A DNA stretch of 24,383 nt from Candidatus Kaiserbacteria bacterium RIFCSPLOWO2_01_FULL_54_13 (GCA_001781685.1 MFLZ01000030.1:1100-25482), one strand, 5' to 3'. Numbered from the stretch's first letter, positions 12,166-19,654 are shown. Notes: generated from the letters alone by a model not told the origin. Translations and numbers: made by a program.

Positions 12166-13632
12166 ATGATGGCGCGTGCAAGAAAAAAAAGAATGAGAAG
12201 TCATAAAAGTGGCGCGAAAAGGAATTTCCAGATTAATTTCTCCGGACGCATCCTTATAGTTGGATTCGGCTCTATCGGGCAGGGAGTCTTGCCCTTAATC
12301 CTGCGCCACATCAAGTTACCGCGAGAAAAGATAAGCATCATCACTGCCGACAAGCGCGGACGTTACATCGCCCGTAAGGAGGGCATCCGCTTCGAGATAA
12401 AGCCCATTACAAAGGACAATTACGAGAAGGTACTTAAGAATCGCGTTAGAGCTGGAGATTTTCTCGTGAACTTGTCGGTCGATGTTTCTTCTCTCGATCT
12501 CATAAAATTCTGCCAGGATCGTGATGTGCTCTACATCGATACGTGCATCGAGCCATGGAAGGGCGTGTACGATAACCCGTCACTCACGATTTCGGAGCGT
12601 TCTAATTATGGCTTGCGAGAGAACGCGCTTGCCTTAAAAGGGGCCACGATGGGCAAGGCGACTGCTGTCATCGCTCACGGCGCAAACCCTGGCATTGTTT
12701 CCCACTTCGTAAAACAAGCACTTCTCAACATTGCCCGAAAGGTCGGTGTGCGGACAAAAAAGCCGAGGGACAAGAAAGAGTGGGCTGCTCTCATGCGCAA
12801 GCTCGGCATCCGCACCATACATATCGCCGAGTACGACTCACAGGTCGCGAGCACTCCGAAAAAGCTAGGACGTTTCGAGAACACGTGGTCGGTGTTCGGT
12901 TTCTACGCAGAAGGTATCAATCAGGCCTGTGAACTCGGTTGGGGCACGCATGAAAAGCACTGGCCCGAGGGCGCGTCGCGTCACGACTTCGGATGTGGTG
13001 CGGGCATTTACCTCGATCGTCCGGGCGCCAAAGTGCTTGTGCGCACCTGGACGCCGAAGCACGGGACGTTCCTCGGCCGCGTGGTGACCCACAACGAGTC
13101 CATTTCCATCGCGGATTATTTCACGGTGAGGGAGCGTGGGAAGGCGGTGTATCGCCCGACAGTGCACTATGCCTACCGTTCGTGCGATGCCTCGATCCTT
13201 TCGATCGAAGAATGTCTCGGCCAGAACAGCGTTCTGCAGGAAAACCAACACATTCTGTTGGATGAGATAGTAAGCGGCATGGATGAGCTCGGAGTGCTCC
13301 TCATGGGCCACAAGAAAGGCGCGTACTGGTACGGCTCACAACTCACCATTGAGGAAACGCGCAAGCTTGCGCCCTATCAGAATGCGACGGGTCTGCAGGT
13401 GACGGCCGCCGTTTTGGGCGGCATGGTGTGGGCCATGGAGCATCCACGCGAGGGGATCGTGGAGGCGGACGAGATAGACCATGAGCGTATCATGGAAATC
13501 GTCAATCCGTACATGGGCAAGATGACAGGGGCCTTTACAGATTGGACGCCCTTGAAGCGTGATGGCGCACTTTTTGCAGACGAGTCGGACGCCGGTGATC
13601 CCTGGCAGTTCAAGAACTTCCTCTTTACCTAA
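12166..13632 (+). CDS. hss: Homospermidine synthase
   Basis: Makes sym-homospermidine from putrescine by NAD-dependent aminobutyl transfer; a Rossmann-fold enzyme of the saccharopine dehydrogenase-like group. The 488 residues match the usual length of about 480. The NAD-binding motif GFGSIGQG is at residues 33-40. Other recognisable stretches are YIDTCIEPWKGVYDN, VIAHGANPGIVSHFVKQAL, WGTHEKHWPEG, and KGAYWYGSQLTIEETRKLAPYQNATGLQVTAAVLGGMVWA. The ATG at 12166 follows a -10 box directly; ATGs at 12169 and 12193 are alternatives, and the Lys/Arg-rich N-terminus before FSGRILIVG may be shorter. It ends in a strong terminator and is convergent with a SpeD-like decarboxylase that could supply putrescine. 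Confidence 0.92.
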   Translation: MMARARKKRMRSHKSGAKRNFQINFSGRILIVGFGSIGQGVLPLILRHIKLPREKISIITADKRGRYIARKEGIRFEIKPITKDNYEKVLKNRVRAGDFLVNLSVDVSSLDLIKFCQDRDVLYIDTCIEPWKGVYDNPSLTISERSNYGLRENALALKGATMGKATAVIAHGANPGIVSHFVKQALLNIARKVGVRTKKPRDKKEWAALMRKLGIRTIHIAEYDSQVASTPKKLGRFENTWSVFGFYAEGINQACELGWGTHEKHWPEGASRHDFGCGAGIYLDRPGAKVLVRTWTPKHGTFLGRVVTHNESISIADYFTVRERGKAVYRPTVHYAYRSCDASILSIEECLGQNSVLQENQHILLDEIVSGMDELGVLLMGHKKGAYWYGSQLTIEETRKLAPYQNATGLQVTAAVLGGMVWAMEHPREGIVEADEIDHERIMEIVNPYMGKMTGAFTDWTPLKRDGALFADESDAGDPWQFKNFLFT

Positions 13633-13660
13633 ATCGCCCCTCTTTTGAGGGGCGATTTTT
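13632..13660 (+). terminator. Terminator between hss and the SpeD-like gene
   Basis: AATCGCCCCTC (13632-13642), loop TTTT, GAGGGGCGATT (13647-13657), then a T run to 13660. The stem starts at the last base of the hss stop codon. It probably works mainly for hss; on the minus strand only three Ts follow. Confidence 0.88.
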
Positions 13661-13675
13661 GGCTTACTCTTTCGG

Positions 13676-14077
13676 TTATTTTCGGCACGTATAGTGCAGG
13701 TCGTAATCCTTCCCTTTGAAGAATTTCTTTGCGAATTCAGCTGCTACGTACGGGTTGTAGTACTTGCAGGAGAAGATGTCCAGGTAAACAGTGTTTGTCT
13801 GATTCGCGAAGTGGCCTGAAATGAGGGAGGTTTCGATGAGCTGTGTCATCGAAAAGCCGCTCACCCGCGGGTCTTCGCCGAAATCAACGACCGTGCACTC
13901 GCCGAAGCGCTTCATGCCGATAAGTTCACACAGTTCGTGCACGAACTGTTTTATTTTATCCGCGTTGCGGATAATTGCTGGATCGCATCTGTGGATGTCG
14001 ATCCCGGAGTGTAAACCCCATGCGTCGACGAGCGCGTACTTTTCTCGTACTGCCGCGTCGGCCCGTGATGTTTTCAT
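13676..14077 (-). CDS. SpeD-like pyruvoyl-dependent decarboxylase (AdoMetDC family)
   Basis: A 133-residue proenzyme of the prokaryotic S-adenosylmethionine decarboxylase family, which self-cleaves before a Ser to make a pyruvoyl cofactor. Aligned without gaps to the Thermotoga type, the key residues are kept: Ser84 (cleavage Ser), His89 (+5, processing) and Cys104 (+20, in DIFSC, catalytic). The signature around them has changed: SESH is IETS-L, and HTWPE is HFANQ. The N-terminus (GLHSGIDIHRCDP) resembles the family's HLIADFYGCDP. The changed site, the neighbouring homospermidine synthase and the lack of a spermidine synthase nearby suggest decarboxylation of ornithine or arginine rather than AdoMet. 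This is inference; canonical AdoMetDC activity is not excluded. It has a good promoter upstream. Confidence 0.85.
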   Translation of the reverse strand: MKTSRADAAVREKYALVDAWGLHSGIDIHRCDPAIIRNADKIKQFVHELCELIGMKRFGECTVVDFGEDPRVSGFSMTQLIETSLISGHFANQTNTVYLDIFSCKYYNPYVAAEFAKKFFKGKDYDLHYTCRK

Positions 14078-14128
14078 CTCTGATGTTACGTTTGGTTAAT
14101 TCTGACAAAAAAGAACTACGATATTCTT

Positions 14129-14157
14129 ATAATACACACTCACGATGAAATGTGTAA
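14129..14157 (-). promoter_or_regulatory. Candidate promoter for the SpeD-like gene
   Basis: On the minus strand, TTACAC (14157-14152), a 17-base gap and TATTAT (14134-14129), 52 bases before the ATG at 14077. The same spot reads TATAAT (14128-14133) on the plus strand, so divergent initiation toward 14350 is possible. Confidence 0.55.
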
Positions 14158-14172
14158 TGTTTTGACGCAAAG

Positions 14173-14181
14173 TGTGGATAA
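14173..14181 (-). promoter_or_regulatory. DnaA-box match
   Basis: TGTGGATAA on the plus strand, i.e. TTATCCACA on the minus strand, the consensus DnaA box. It is isolated, with no cluster or AT-rich unwinding region nearby. A second perfect match lies at 20673-20681. Confidence 0.35.
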
Positions 14182-14327
14182 GTCCTTACACCACTTTTCG
14201 AGGAGGAGCGAAAAATTCTCTGACCCCGACGAAGATGCATATCGTCCGCGACCAGAAAATTTAATCTGCATCGTTTTCACTTTTCTGCGTGCTGCCATTG
14301 CTCATAATACATAGATGAGTGCAGTGC

Positions 14328-14350
14328 ACAAGCCTTTTAGGCTTGTTTTT
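14328..14350 (+). terminator. Rho-independent terminator facing the recA end
   Basis: ACAAGCC (14328-14334), loop TTTTA, GGCTTGT (14340-14346), with a T run to 14350. The T tract is on the plus strand, so it does not serve recA (minus). No plus-strand gene ends here, which supports a short plus-strand transcript. Confidence 0.65.
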
Positions 14351-14365
14351 GTGAGAAAATCTATT

Positions 14366-16540
14366 TTACTCCTTCTCGCTCTCGCTTGAACTTTTTGCGA
14401 CGCCACCTGCAGATAGCGCTTTGCGGATGTCTTTCAAGAGTTGATTGAGAATAGGTTTATTTTCGCGCAGAAACGTGCGCGCCGCGTCGTACCCGCGGCC
14501 GAGCTTCGTCTCGCCGATCGAGTATGCGCCGCCTGAGGATTTTTCCACGATACCGTATTTCTCGCCGAGAGCGAGCACCTCTCCTTCTTTTGAGATACCT
14601 TCGCCATAGAGCATGTCGAATTCGGTTTGGCGGAAGGGCGCGGCGACCTTGTTCTTGACGATCTTCACGCGGTGCCGCCCGCCCATCACCTCGTCCCCCT
14701 TCTTTATCTGTGCGATGCGGCGGATGTCCATTCTCACACTGGTATAAAACTTCAATGCCTTGCCTCCAGGGGTTGTCTCTGGTGAGTTCGAAACCAGACA
14801 TCCATCTATGAAATAGTTGTGATTGTCGGCAACGCTGATATCAAAGCGCTGTTTACTTATGCGTTGCCCGTCACGGTATGGTATGCGTTGCCGGACTTCT
14901 TTTATGCGCATAGGCCGTAGCAGTTGACTTTGTTTTGATTGCTGCGGTTCCGACTGATGATAGCGCCCGCGGTATTCCACGGGAAGCTTGTACTCCATCG
15001 GTACCGGGACAAAAGGCGCAACGAGCTCAAAAAATTTTCTGGCCTCTGCAACGCTAAAGTGCAGGACTTGATACTCACCGCACCGCCGCCACGTCGGCGC
15101 GATATTGAAGCGCGCAAAAATGCGCTCGATGCGATCGCGGCTTTCGGTATCGTTGCCAAACGCATTCGTATAGAGGCCCGCGCGAGGCCGACGCGCGTAT
15201 ATCTTTCCTTTCCAGTCACTCGTTCCTGTCTCGAGCGTTCCATCTCCGCAGTACCATAGCGCGACCATACGTGGCGTAATCTGCTCGACGAGAAATTCCG
15301 GCACGATTTTCTTTTGTTCTGGGTAGAAGAGTTCATGCAGATCGCCGAGTCGCAAGAGATGCTTGGTTTCTACTAGTGCGGTGCCGCGCCTAGTTTCAGT
15401 CACGACATTACTCGTGATATCACCAAGTTCGGATGCGAGCCATGATACGTACGCAGCTTGTTTCGGTCCGTGTTCTTCTCGGAAGTATGCTGTTTGCTCG
15501 TTGAACTTCTTGATGTTGCCGTCTCCAAGTAGCGAACCGATGATGACTTCTTCTTGTTGGGGGGTAAGAGATGTATCTGTGATGTGCACTGATACCTCAT
15601 CGCCCTGACGCAAGTCTCTAGCCATTTTCCAGCCCGATGGCGTATAGATTTTATGGTCGAGCGTGCATGAAAAGCCTCGCCGTCCGTTGCCGGTATGATT
15701 CTGAATGGAGAATTGTAGGAATGTCTCAGTCTCGCCGTTTGTGTGCCAATCGGTAATTAATTTTGCCTCCACACTCTTCTTTTCAAAGTTGTACGAGAGT
15801 ACCTTCACTCGCTTTGTTTGATTAACGAGTTTTCCAATACTTTCTTTCGTCCCATCCGCAAGGAGCACTTTGCTGTCATACGAGAAGCAGCCGAACATCA
15901 CGCCGATTTGCATGCGGATCTGATTGATGAAAATGACGACAGTCTTCGTCTTCGCGACGATTGCCGTGAGTTTCCTCAAGGCCTGAGACATGAGGCGCGC
16001 TTGTTTTCCCACGTGTTGAGCGCCCATGTCGCCCTCGATCTCGTCTTTGGGCGTCAGTGCCGCAACGGAGTCGATGACTATGACGTCGATTTTTCCACTC
16101 CGCACGAGGGACTCCACGATCTCAAGTGCCTGCTCGCCGGTATCGGGTTGAGAAACAAGAAGGTCCTCTATTCTCACGCCGAGTTTCTTTGCGTATTCCG
16201 GGTCGAGCGCGTGCTCCGCGTCAATGTATGCGCATACGCCGCCTTTCTTCTGCGCCTCAGCGACGACATGCAAGGCTAGCGTCGTCTTGCCGGATGATTC
16301 GGGCCCGAATACCTCGATGATACGGCCGCGAGGAAGCCCTCCGATTCCTAAGGCCCAATCGACGCCGATTGAACCCGTCGGGATTGCGTTGACGTCTACC
16401 TTGGGTTGTGCGCCGAGCATCATGATTGCCTCGTCGCCAAACTTTGTTTTTATTTCTGAAAGTGCGCGCTCAATGTCCTTGTCGCTCCCTTTGCCTGTTT
16501 CCTTCGGAGGAGCCTTCGCTTTTTTTGTGCCGAGCGCCAT
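14366..16540 (-). CDS. recA: RecA recombinase precursor with an in-frame intein
   Basis: The precursor has 724 residues: 217 residues of RecA, a 368-residue intein, then 139 residues of RecA, giving a 356-residue mature RecA of normal length. The RecA parts show Walker A GPESSGKT (79-86), YIDAEHALDPEYAKKLGV, VIVIDSVAALTPKDEIEGDMG and FINQIRMQIGVMFG, and after the intein SPETTPGGKALKFYTSVRMDIRR and KNKVAAPFRQTEFDMLYGEGIS. RecA drives homologous recombination and the SOS response. The insertion point, between GVMFG and SPETT, is in DNA-binding loop L2, so RecA is expected to be inactive until spliced. A short Ser/Glu-rich tail ends the protein. The promoter at 16551-16579 has a GC-rich palindrome just upstream. 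Confidence 0.96.
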   Translation of the reverse strand: MALGTKKAKAPPKETGKGSDKDIERALSEIKTKFGDEAIMMLGAQPKVDVNAIPTGSIGVDWALGIGGLPRGRIIEVFGPESSGKTTLALHVVAEAQKKGGVCAYIDAEHALDPEYAKKLGVRIEDLLVSQPDTGEQALEIVESLVRSGKIDVIVIDSVAALTPKDEIEGDMGAQHVGKQARLMSQALRKLTAIVAKTKTVVIFINQIRMQIGVMFGCFSYDSKVLLADGTKESIGKLVNQTKRVKVLSYNFEKKSVEAKLITDWHTNGETETFLQFSIQNHTGNGRRGFSCTLDHKIYTPSGWKMARDLRQGDEVSVHITDTSLTPQQEEVIIGSLLGDGNIKKFNEQTAYFREEHGPKQAAYVSWLASELGDITSNVVTETRRGTALVETKHLLRLGDLHELFYPEQKKIVPEFLVEQITPRMVALWYCGDGTLETGTSDWKGKIYARRPRAGLYTNAFGNDTESRDRIERIFARFNIAPTWRRCGEYQVLHFSVAEARKFFELVAPFVPVPMEYKLPVEYRGRYHQSEPQQSKQSQLLRPMRIKEVRQRIPYRDGQRISKQRFDISVADNHNYFIDGCLVSNSPETTPGGKALKFYTSVRMDIRRIAQIKKGDEVMGGRHRVKIVKNKVAAPFRQTEFDMLYGEGISKEGEVLALGEKYGIVEKSSGGAYSIGETKLGRGYDAARTFLRENKPILNQLLKDIRKALSAGGVAKSSSESEKE
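14786..15889 (-). other. RecA intein with LAGLIDADG homing endonuclease
   Basis: Residues 218-585 of the recA product. The splicing blocks are clear: N-terminal Cys218 (CFSYDSKVLLADGT), block B with T293-x-x-H296 (CTLDHKIYTPSGW), and C-terminal RFDISVADNHNYFIDGCLVSN ending in Asn585, followed by Ser as the first residue of the C-extein. The penultimate residue is Ser instead of the usual His. The central part carries two LAGLIDADG-type motifs, VIIGSLLGDG (about 332-341) and VALWYCGDG (426-434), so a monomeric two-motif homing endonuclease is present and looks intact. The frame is open throughout. Activity is inferred, not shown. Confidence 0.93.
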
Positions 16541-16550
16541 ATTCCGGTTA

Positions 16551-16579
16551 AGTATCCCCGAAGAGCAACAAGTTGTCTA
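16551..16579 (-). promoter_or_regulatory. Candidate recA promoter
   Basis: On the minus strand, TAGACA (16579-16574), a 17-base gap and GATACT (16556-16551), 10 bases before the recA ATG. The leader would be only a few bases long. No SOS-box-like palindrome is recognised; instead a GC palindrome abuts the -35. Confidence 0.55.
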
Positions 16580-16599
16580 CCTGCCTGCCGGCAGGCAGG
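16580..16599. repeat. 20-bp perfect palindrome upstream of recA
   Basis: CCTGCCTGCCGGCAGGCAGG, directly adjacent to the -35 box of recA and followed by a GC-rich half-copy (GCGGGGCAGGC). In translation this type gives LPAGRQAG. It belongs to the same style of GC-rich palindrome as those at 1811 and 17052. Confidence 0.8.
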
Positions 16600-16608
16600 C
16601 GGGGCAGG

Positions 16609-16634
16609 CAAGTATCAAGTGACAAGTATCAAGT
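16609..16634 (+). repeat. Tandem direct repeat upstream of recA
   Basis: CAAGTATCAAGTGA is followed at once by CAAGTATCAAGT: a 14-base unit in 1.9 copies. It lies between the hypothetical gene's stop and the recA promoter region. Confidence 0.75.
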
Positions 16635-16646
16635 CCAGAGAGCGAA

Positions 16647-17018
16647 CTACATTGTCGCGTCTCTACCGCTCGCAGGAGGTGTGAAAATGATTTCAATAGA
16701 TCGCTCAGCGGTCTTGCCGTAGCGGTCGCGTGCAGAGAGCACGATGCGGTTGTATCCCGGTGCGAGCACGTACGGTTCGGAGAACGCTCCGTCTTCGGTC
16801 ACGGGTATCAGTTTGCCGTTCATGGAGAGTGTGGCGATCCGCCGTGTACTTCCTACTATCGTAACGAAGGGATCCGAAACCTCCATGACGCGATTTTCGA
16901 TCTCGATTACGGGACCGAAGAGAAGCCCGCGTCCTTCGTAGTACGCGTACGCTGCGACCACGACGAAGAAAGCGACAAGAAGGATACGGATAAGCCGACT
17001 GTCTCGGTAGGGAAGCAT
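16647..17018 (-). CDS. Small membrane-anchored protein with an Ig-like extracytoplasmic domain
   Basis: A 123-residue protein. Residues 10-27 (IRILLVAFFVVVAAYAYY) form one transmembrane segment. The remainder is an outward-facing beta-sandwich with VEIENRVMEVSDPFVTIVGSTRRIATLSMNGKLIPVTEDGAFSEPYVLAPGYNRIVLSARDRYGKTAERSIEIIFTPP-like phrasing (read in parts: LSMNGKLIPVTEDGAFS, APGYNRIVLSARDRYGKT), typical of bacterial Ig-like/glucodextranase-B-like domains. Function is unknown. It lies between ftsK and recA on the same strand. Its start codon is the last element of a repeat tail (AAATCTAACATG) identical to that at ssb. Confidence 0.7.
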   Translation of the reverse strand: MLPYRDSRLIRILLVAFFVVVAAYAYYEGRGLLFGPVIEIENRVMEVSDPFVTIVGSTRRIATLSMNGKLIPVTEDGAFSEPYVLAPGYNRIVLSARDRYGKTAERSIEIIFTPPASGRDATM

Positions 17019-17249
17019 GTTAGATTTTCTTAACGAGTGCCACCGAGTTTACCTGCCCGCCGAAGCCTTGGCGCAGGCGGGGAAACATCTTACACCCGCC
17101 TAAATTTTCCACTCCCGCAGCGATCGGCCATTCACGGAACTTTTTTGTAGAGACGGGTCTCTGACCAACTACCGAATTCGACACCGAGGACCGGAGTGAA
17201 AAATTTGGGCGGGTTAAGAACTTGTAATTCGCTCCACTCATAACAATTT
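17019..17249 (-). mobile_element. Stop-to-start repeat element, copy B
   Basis: Fills the gap between the ftsK stop and the next minus-strand gene. From ftsK it contains the head (17249-17219, matching 1722-1758), the left arm (17218-17194), an interior of about 80 bases with AGAGACCCGTCT (reverse of 17149-17160), the right arm (17114-17089), the palindrome (17082-17052) and the tail ending AAATCTAAC before the ATG. It shares the head and palindrome with copy 1, and the interior motif and tail with copy A, and so links all copies into one family. Confidence 0.78.
17052..17082. repeat. GC-rich imperfect palindrome (second copy)
   Basis: The reverse complement of 1811-1841 with a single difference. 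It sits at the same place within the repeat element, 6 bases after the GGGTGTAAGA end of the right arm. Confidence 0.8.
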
Positions 17250-19538
17250 CTAAACACGTTCTTCCTCTTCTTCCCCTTCGGGTTCTCGCGCGAGCTCATT
17301 CGCATTGCCGGCACCTATGATGTCGCGCGGCTTTGCGCCGTCGGCAGGTCCGACGACACCGCGATCTTCGAGAAGGTCCATGAGGCGCGCGGCGCGCGCA
17401 TAGCCTAGCCCGAGTTTGCGCTGGAGGTAGGAGGTGGAGGCTTTGCCCGCCTCGATCACGGTGCGCTTTGCCTCCGGATACAACTCGTCCCCCTCTTCTT
17501 CATCTGATGATATGGCAGAGAAAAGGTCCGGCTCTTCTCCACCCTTAGGTTCACTTTGGCCGGGCAGGTTGAAATCGAAGTCGCTCGGCACCTCACCCTT
17601 TCCTTGCCGTGCGACATGTGCAACGACTTTCTTTACCTCGCTTTCGGAGATCATCGGCGCCTGGATGCGGCGCGGCTTCGTCATTTCTCCCGAGAGGAAG
17701 AGCATATCGCCGCTCCCTAAGAGTTTTTCCGCTCCTCCCATATCGAGAATCGTGCGAGAGTCTATCTGCGAGGCGACCTGGAATGCGACGCGCGCAGGAA
17801 TGTTTGCCTTGATGAGACCCGTGATGACTTTCACGCTCGGTCGCTGCGTAGAGAGAATGAGATGGATCCCCACCGCGCGGCTCATCTGCGCCAAGCGCAC
17901 GATTCCCGCCTCGAGCTCGCGCGGGTATGTTGCCATGATGTCCGCGAGCTCGTCTATTATGACTATGATGTAGGGCATTGCATCGGGCATTTCTTCTTCA
18001 GGCGAAACTCTTCGACCGGAGGCGGATTCACCTGTGGCGGCTGCTACGGCTGGAGCGACCACGTTTTCGTGGTAGGAAGCGATGTCGCGGACCGATTCTG
18101 CTTCGAGAATGTTGTAGCGTCGCTCCATTTCCTTTGAGAGCCACTTCATGGCACGTATTGCCTTTTTCGCGTCTGTGATTACAGGCGCGAAAAGGTGCGG
18201 GATCGAGTTGTATGCCGTCAGTTCCACTCGTTTCGGATCGATCATGATAAACCGCAGTCGCTCGGGTCCGCAGCGATAGAGAAGCGAGACGATAAAATCG
18301 TGAATCATTATGGATTTTCCAGCACCCGTAGTGCCGGCTACGAGGAGGTGCGGCATGCGCGCGAGATCCACGTAGTGCGGGGTTCCCGTGATAGAGCGTC
18401 CGAGGGAGAGGAGGAGTGGTTTGGTGCTTCCGGCGAACGCATCATCTCCAATGAGAGGGGCGAGGCCAAGTGTTGTGCGCGCGATGTTGGGCACTTCGAT
18501 ACCGACCAGGGATTTTCCCGGGATGGGTGCTTCGATCCTGACGGGCGAGGCAGCGAGCGCAAGCTCGAGGTTGCTCTGAAGCGCAATAATCTTCGAGAGT
18601 CGCACTCCTTCGGCGGGCTTCATCGCATAGCGCGTAACGGTAGGGCCGATCGAGGCCTCGTCCATCTCAACTACAATGCCGAAATTTTGCAGCGTTCGCT
18701 TGATGATATTCATGTTGGCTTTCACGTCGCCCACTTCGGGCTTTCCCCTATTCTTCGCGAGGATGGAAATCGGCGGAGGAGTGTATTCAGAACCTGTCGC
18801 CGCAATGATCGGGAAGCCCTCGTTTGCTTCACTTGACTCTGCAGGCGGGCTCTTTTGCTGGAAGAAAGTGGTGATACTTGCCCTCCCTTCCTCTTTTCCT
18901 TCGTTTTGCTTGAGGGTTTCTTCGGTATCTTGGTCTTGCTCAAGAACGGGCTCTTGTTCTTCTTCCTGAAGTCCGACGACACGAGCATCGGCTGCAGTCT
19001 CGCCCGTCTCCAGAGTCCTGCGGAGGCGCTCACGTACGAACGATATTACTGCTCCCAGATGAATGTTGAATGCGACTATGAGTGCTGCGAAAGCAAAGGT
19101 TACGAGAAATATGGCAGCAGAGAGGGTATCAACGGCGGCGACAACAGGTTTCGCGACGGCTTCGCCCAGAATTCCGCTGCGCCCGGGGAGAGCAATATTC
19201 ACCAAGCCGAGCGCAGCGAGGAGGAATACGGACATGCTCCCGAGCTGTATCAAGCCGAAGTACCGCTCGAAGGAGCGCAAGATTGCAATCGCTAGGAGAA
19301 TAAGAGAAAGAGGAAGCAGCATGTAGCCAACGCCGAGAAGGTAGGACAGCCATTCGTAGAGTGCTCCTCCAACTACGCCACCCCTTCCTGTACTTGCTAA
19401 GACCAGAAAGCCTCCGATAGCGATAAAGAAGACTGCCGATACACCTCGCACAGCCTCACTACTCACTCGTCTTACCGGTTTCTCTTCCTCGTCGTCAGGT
19501 TTCCGCTTGTTCCTGCCATTCCGGCGCTTTTCTTTCAT
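17250..19538 (-). CDS. ftsK: DNA translocase FtsK
   Basis: A septum-anchored ATPase that pumps chromosomal DNA and helps resolve dimers at division. The 762 residues show four N-terminal transmembrane helices (within about 30-165), a short acidic linker (about 170-250), and the alpha/beta motor: EASIGPTVTRYAMKPAEGVRLSKI, Walker A G402-TTGAGKS-409, FIMIDPKRVEL, Walker B IIVIIDELAD (524-533), RLAQMSRAVGIHLILSTQRPS and KANIPARVAFQVASQIDSRTILD. The C-terminal gamma winged helix (TSYLQRKLGLGYARAARLMDLLEDRGVVG) recognises KOPS-type DNA signals. The linker is much shorter than in E. coli, as in many small FtsK/SpoIIIE proteins. The stop codon abuts a repeat element. Confidence 0.96.
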   Translation of the reverse strand: MKEKRRNGRNKRKPDDEEEKPVRRVSSEAVRGVSAVFFIAIGGFLVLASTGRGGVVGGALYEWLSYLLGVGYMLLPLSLILLAIAILRSFERYFGLIQLGSMSVFLLAALGLVNIALPGRSGILGEAVAKPVVAAVDTLSAAIFLVTFAFAALIVAFNIHLGAVISFVRERLRRTLETGETAADARVVGLQEEEQEPVLEQDQDTEETLKQNEGKEEGRASITTFFQQKSPPAESSEANEGFPIIAATGSEYTPPPISILAKNRGKPEVGDVKANMNIIKRTLQNFGIVVEMDEASIGPTVTRYAMKPAEGVRLSKIIALQSNLELALAASPVRIEAPIPGKSLVGIEVPNIARTTLGLAPLIGDDAFAGSTKPLLLSLGRSITGTPHYVDLARMPHLLVAGTTGAGKSIMIHDFIVSLLYRCGPERLRFIMIDPKRVELTAYNSIPHLFAPVITDAKKAIRAMKWLSKEMERRYNILEAESVRDIASYHENVVAPAVAAATGESASGRRVSPEEEMPDAMPYIIVIIDELADIMATYPRELEAGIVRLAQMSRAVGIHLILSTQRPSVKVITGLIKANIPARVAFQVASQIDSRTILDMGGAEKLLGSGDMLFLSGEMTKPRRIQAPMISESEVKKVVAHVARQGKGEVPSDFDFNLPGQSEPKGGEEPDLFSAISSDEEEGDELYPEAKRTVIEAGKASTSYLQRKLGLGYARAARLMDLLEDRGVVGPADGAKPRDIIGAGNANELAREPEGEEEEERV

Positions 19539-19626
19539 CCCGAAATAGTATCACCTTAGTCGCATTCTCTTTACTTTTGAATCGGGAGCACTGACTTTAG
19601 AGAGACACGGCGACGCAAACGCCTTG

Positions 19627-19654
19627 TTGCATCCTTTGGTGTCCTTTATATAAT
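19627..19654 (+). promoter_or_regulatory. Candidate promoter for the winged-helix gene
   Basis: TTGCAT (19627-19632), a 16-base gap and a perfect TATAAT (19649-19654), about 50 bases before the ATG at 19712. It lies in the 173-base divergent region between ftsK and this gene. Confidence 0.55.

Larger units (their letters stand above)
14135..14350 (+). other. Gene-free stretch with hairpins and terminator; possible small RNA
   Basis: About 290 bases between the SpeD-like gene and recA hold no convincing reading frame. Visible items are: a plus-strand TATAAT (14128-14133) just upstream, a perfect DnaA-box match (14173-14181), a hairpin TTTTCG/CGAAAA displaying AGGAGGAG in its loop (14195-14214), a GATGCA/TGCATC pairing (14234-14239 with 14267-14272), and a plus-strand terminator (14328-14350). 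A start-like box and a terminator on the same strand with no gene between them fit a small RNA of roughly 210 bases, but no known RNA family is recognised. Confidence 0.3.

Noticed and set aside
14314..14389. Small frame (MSAVHKPF...) crossing the plus-strand terminator
   Set aside because: Its second half is antisense to the recA 3' end and it has no ribosome site.
14457..14801. Overlapping frame in the intein/RecA junction
   Set aside because: It is a shadow of recA in another frame and starts within the intein C-terminus.
16551..17040. CRISPR array or phage remnant near the repeats
   Set aside because: Repeats are not regularly spaced, there are no cas genes, and the units are palindromes dispersed across the window.
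17020..17241. A 73-codon frame through repeat copy B (minus), beginning MSGANYKF
   Set aside because: Copy 1 has the same opening (MSEANYKF) but ends in another frame, and the GIY-YIG copy has a stop after five codons; it looks like chance reading of a repeat.
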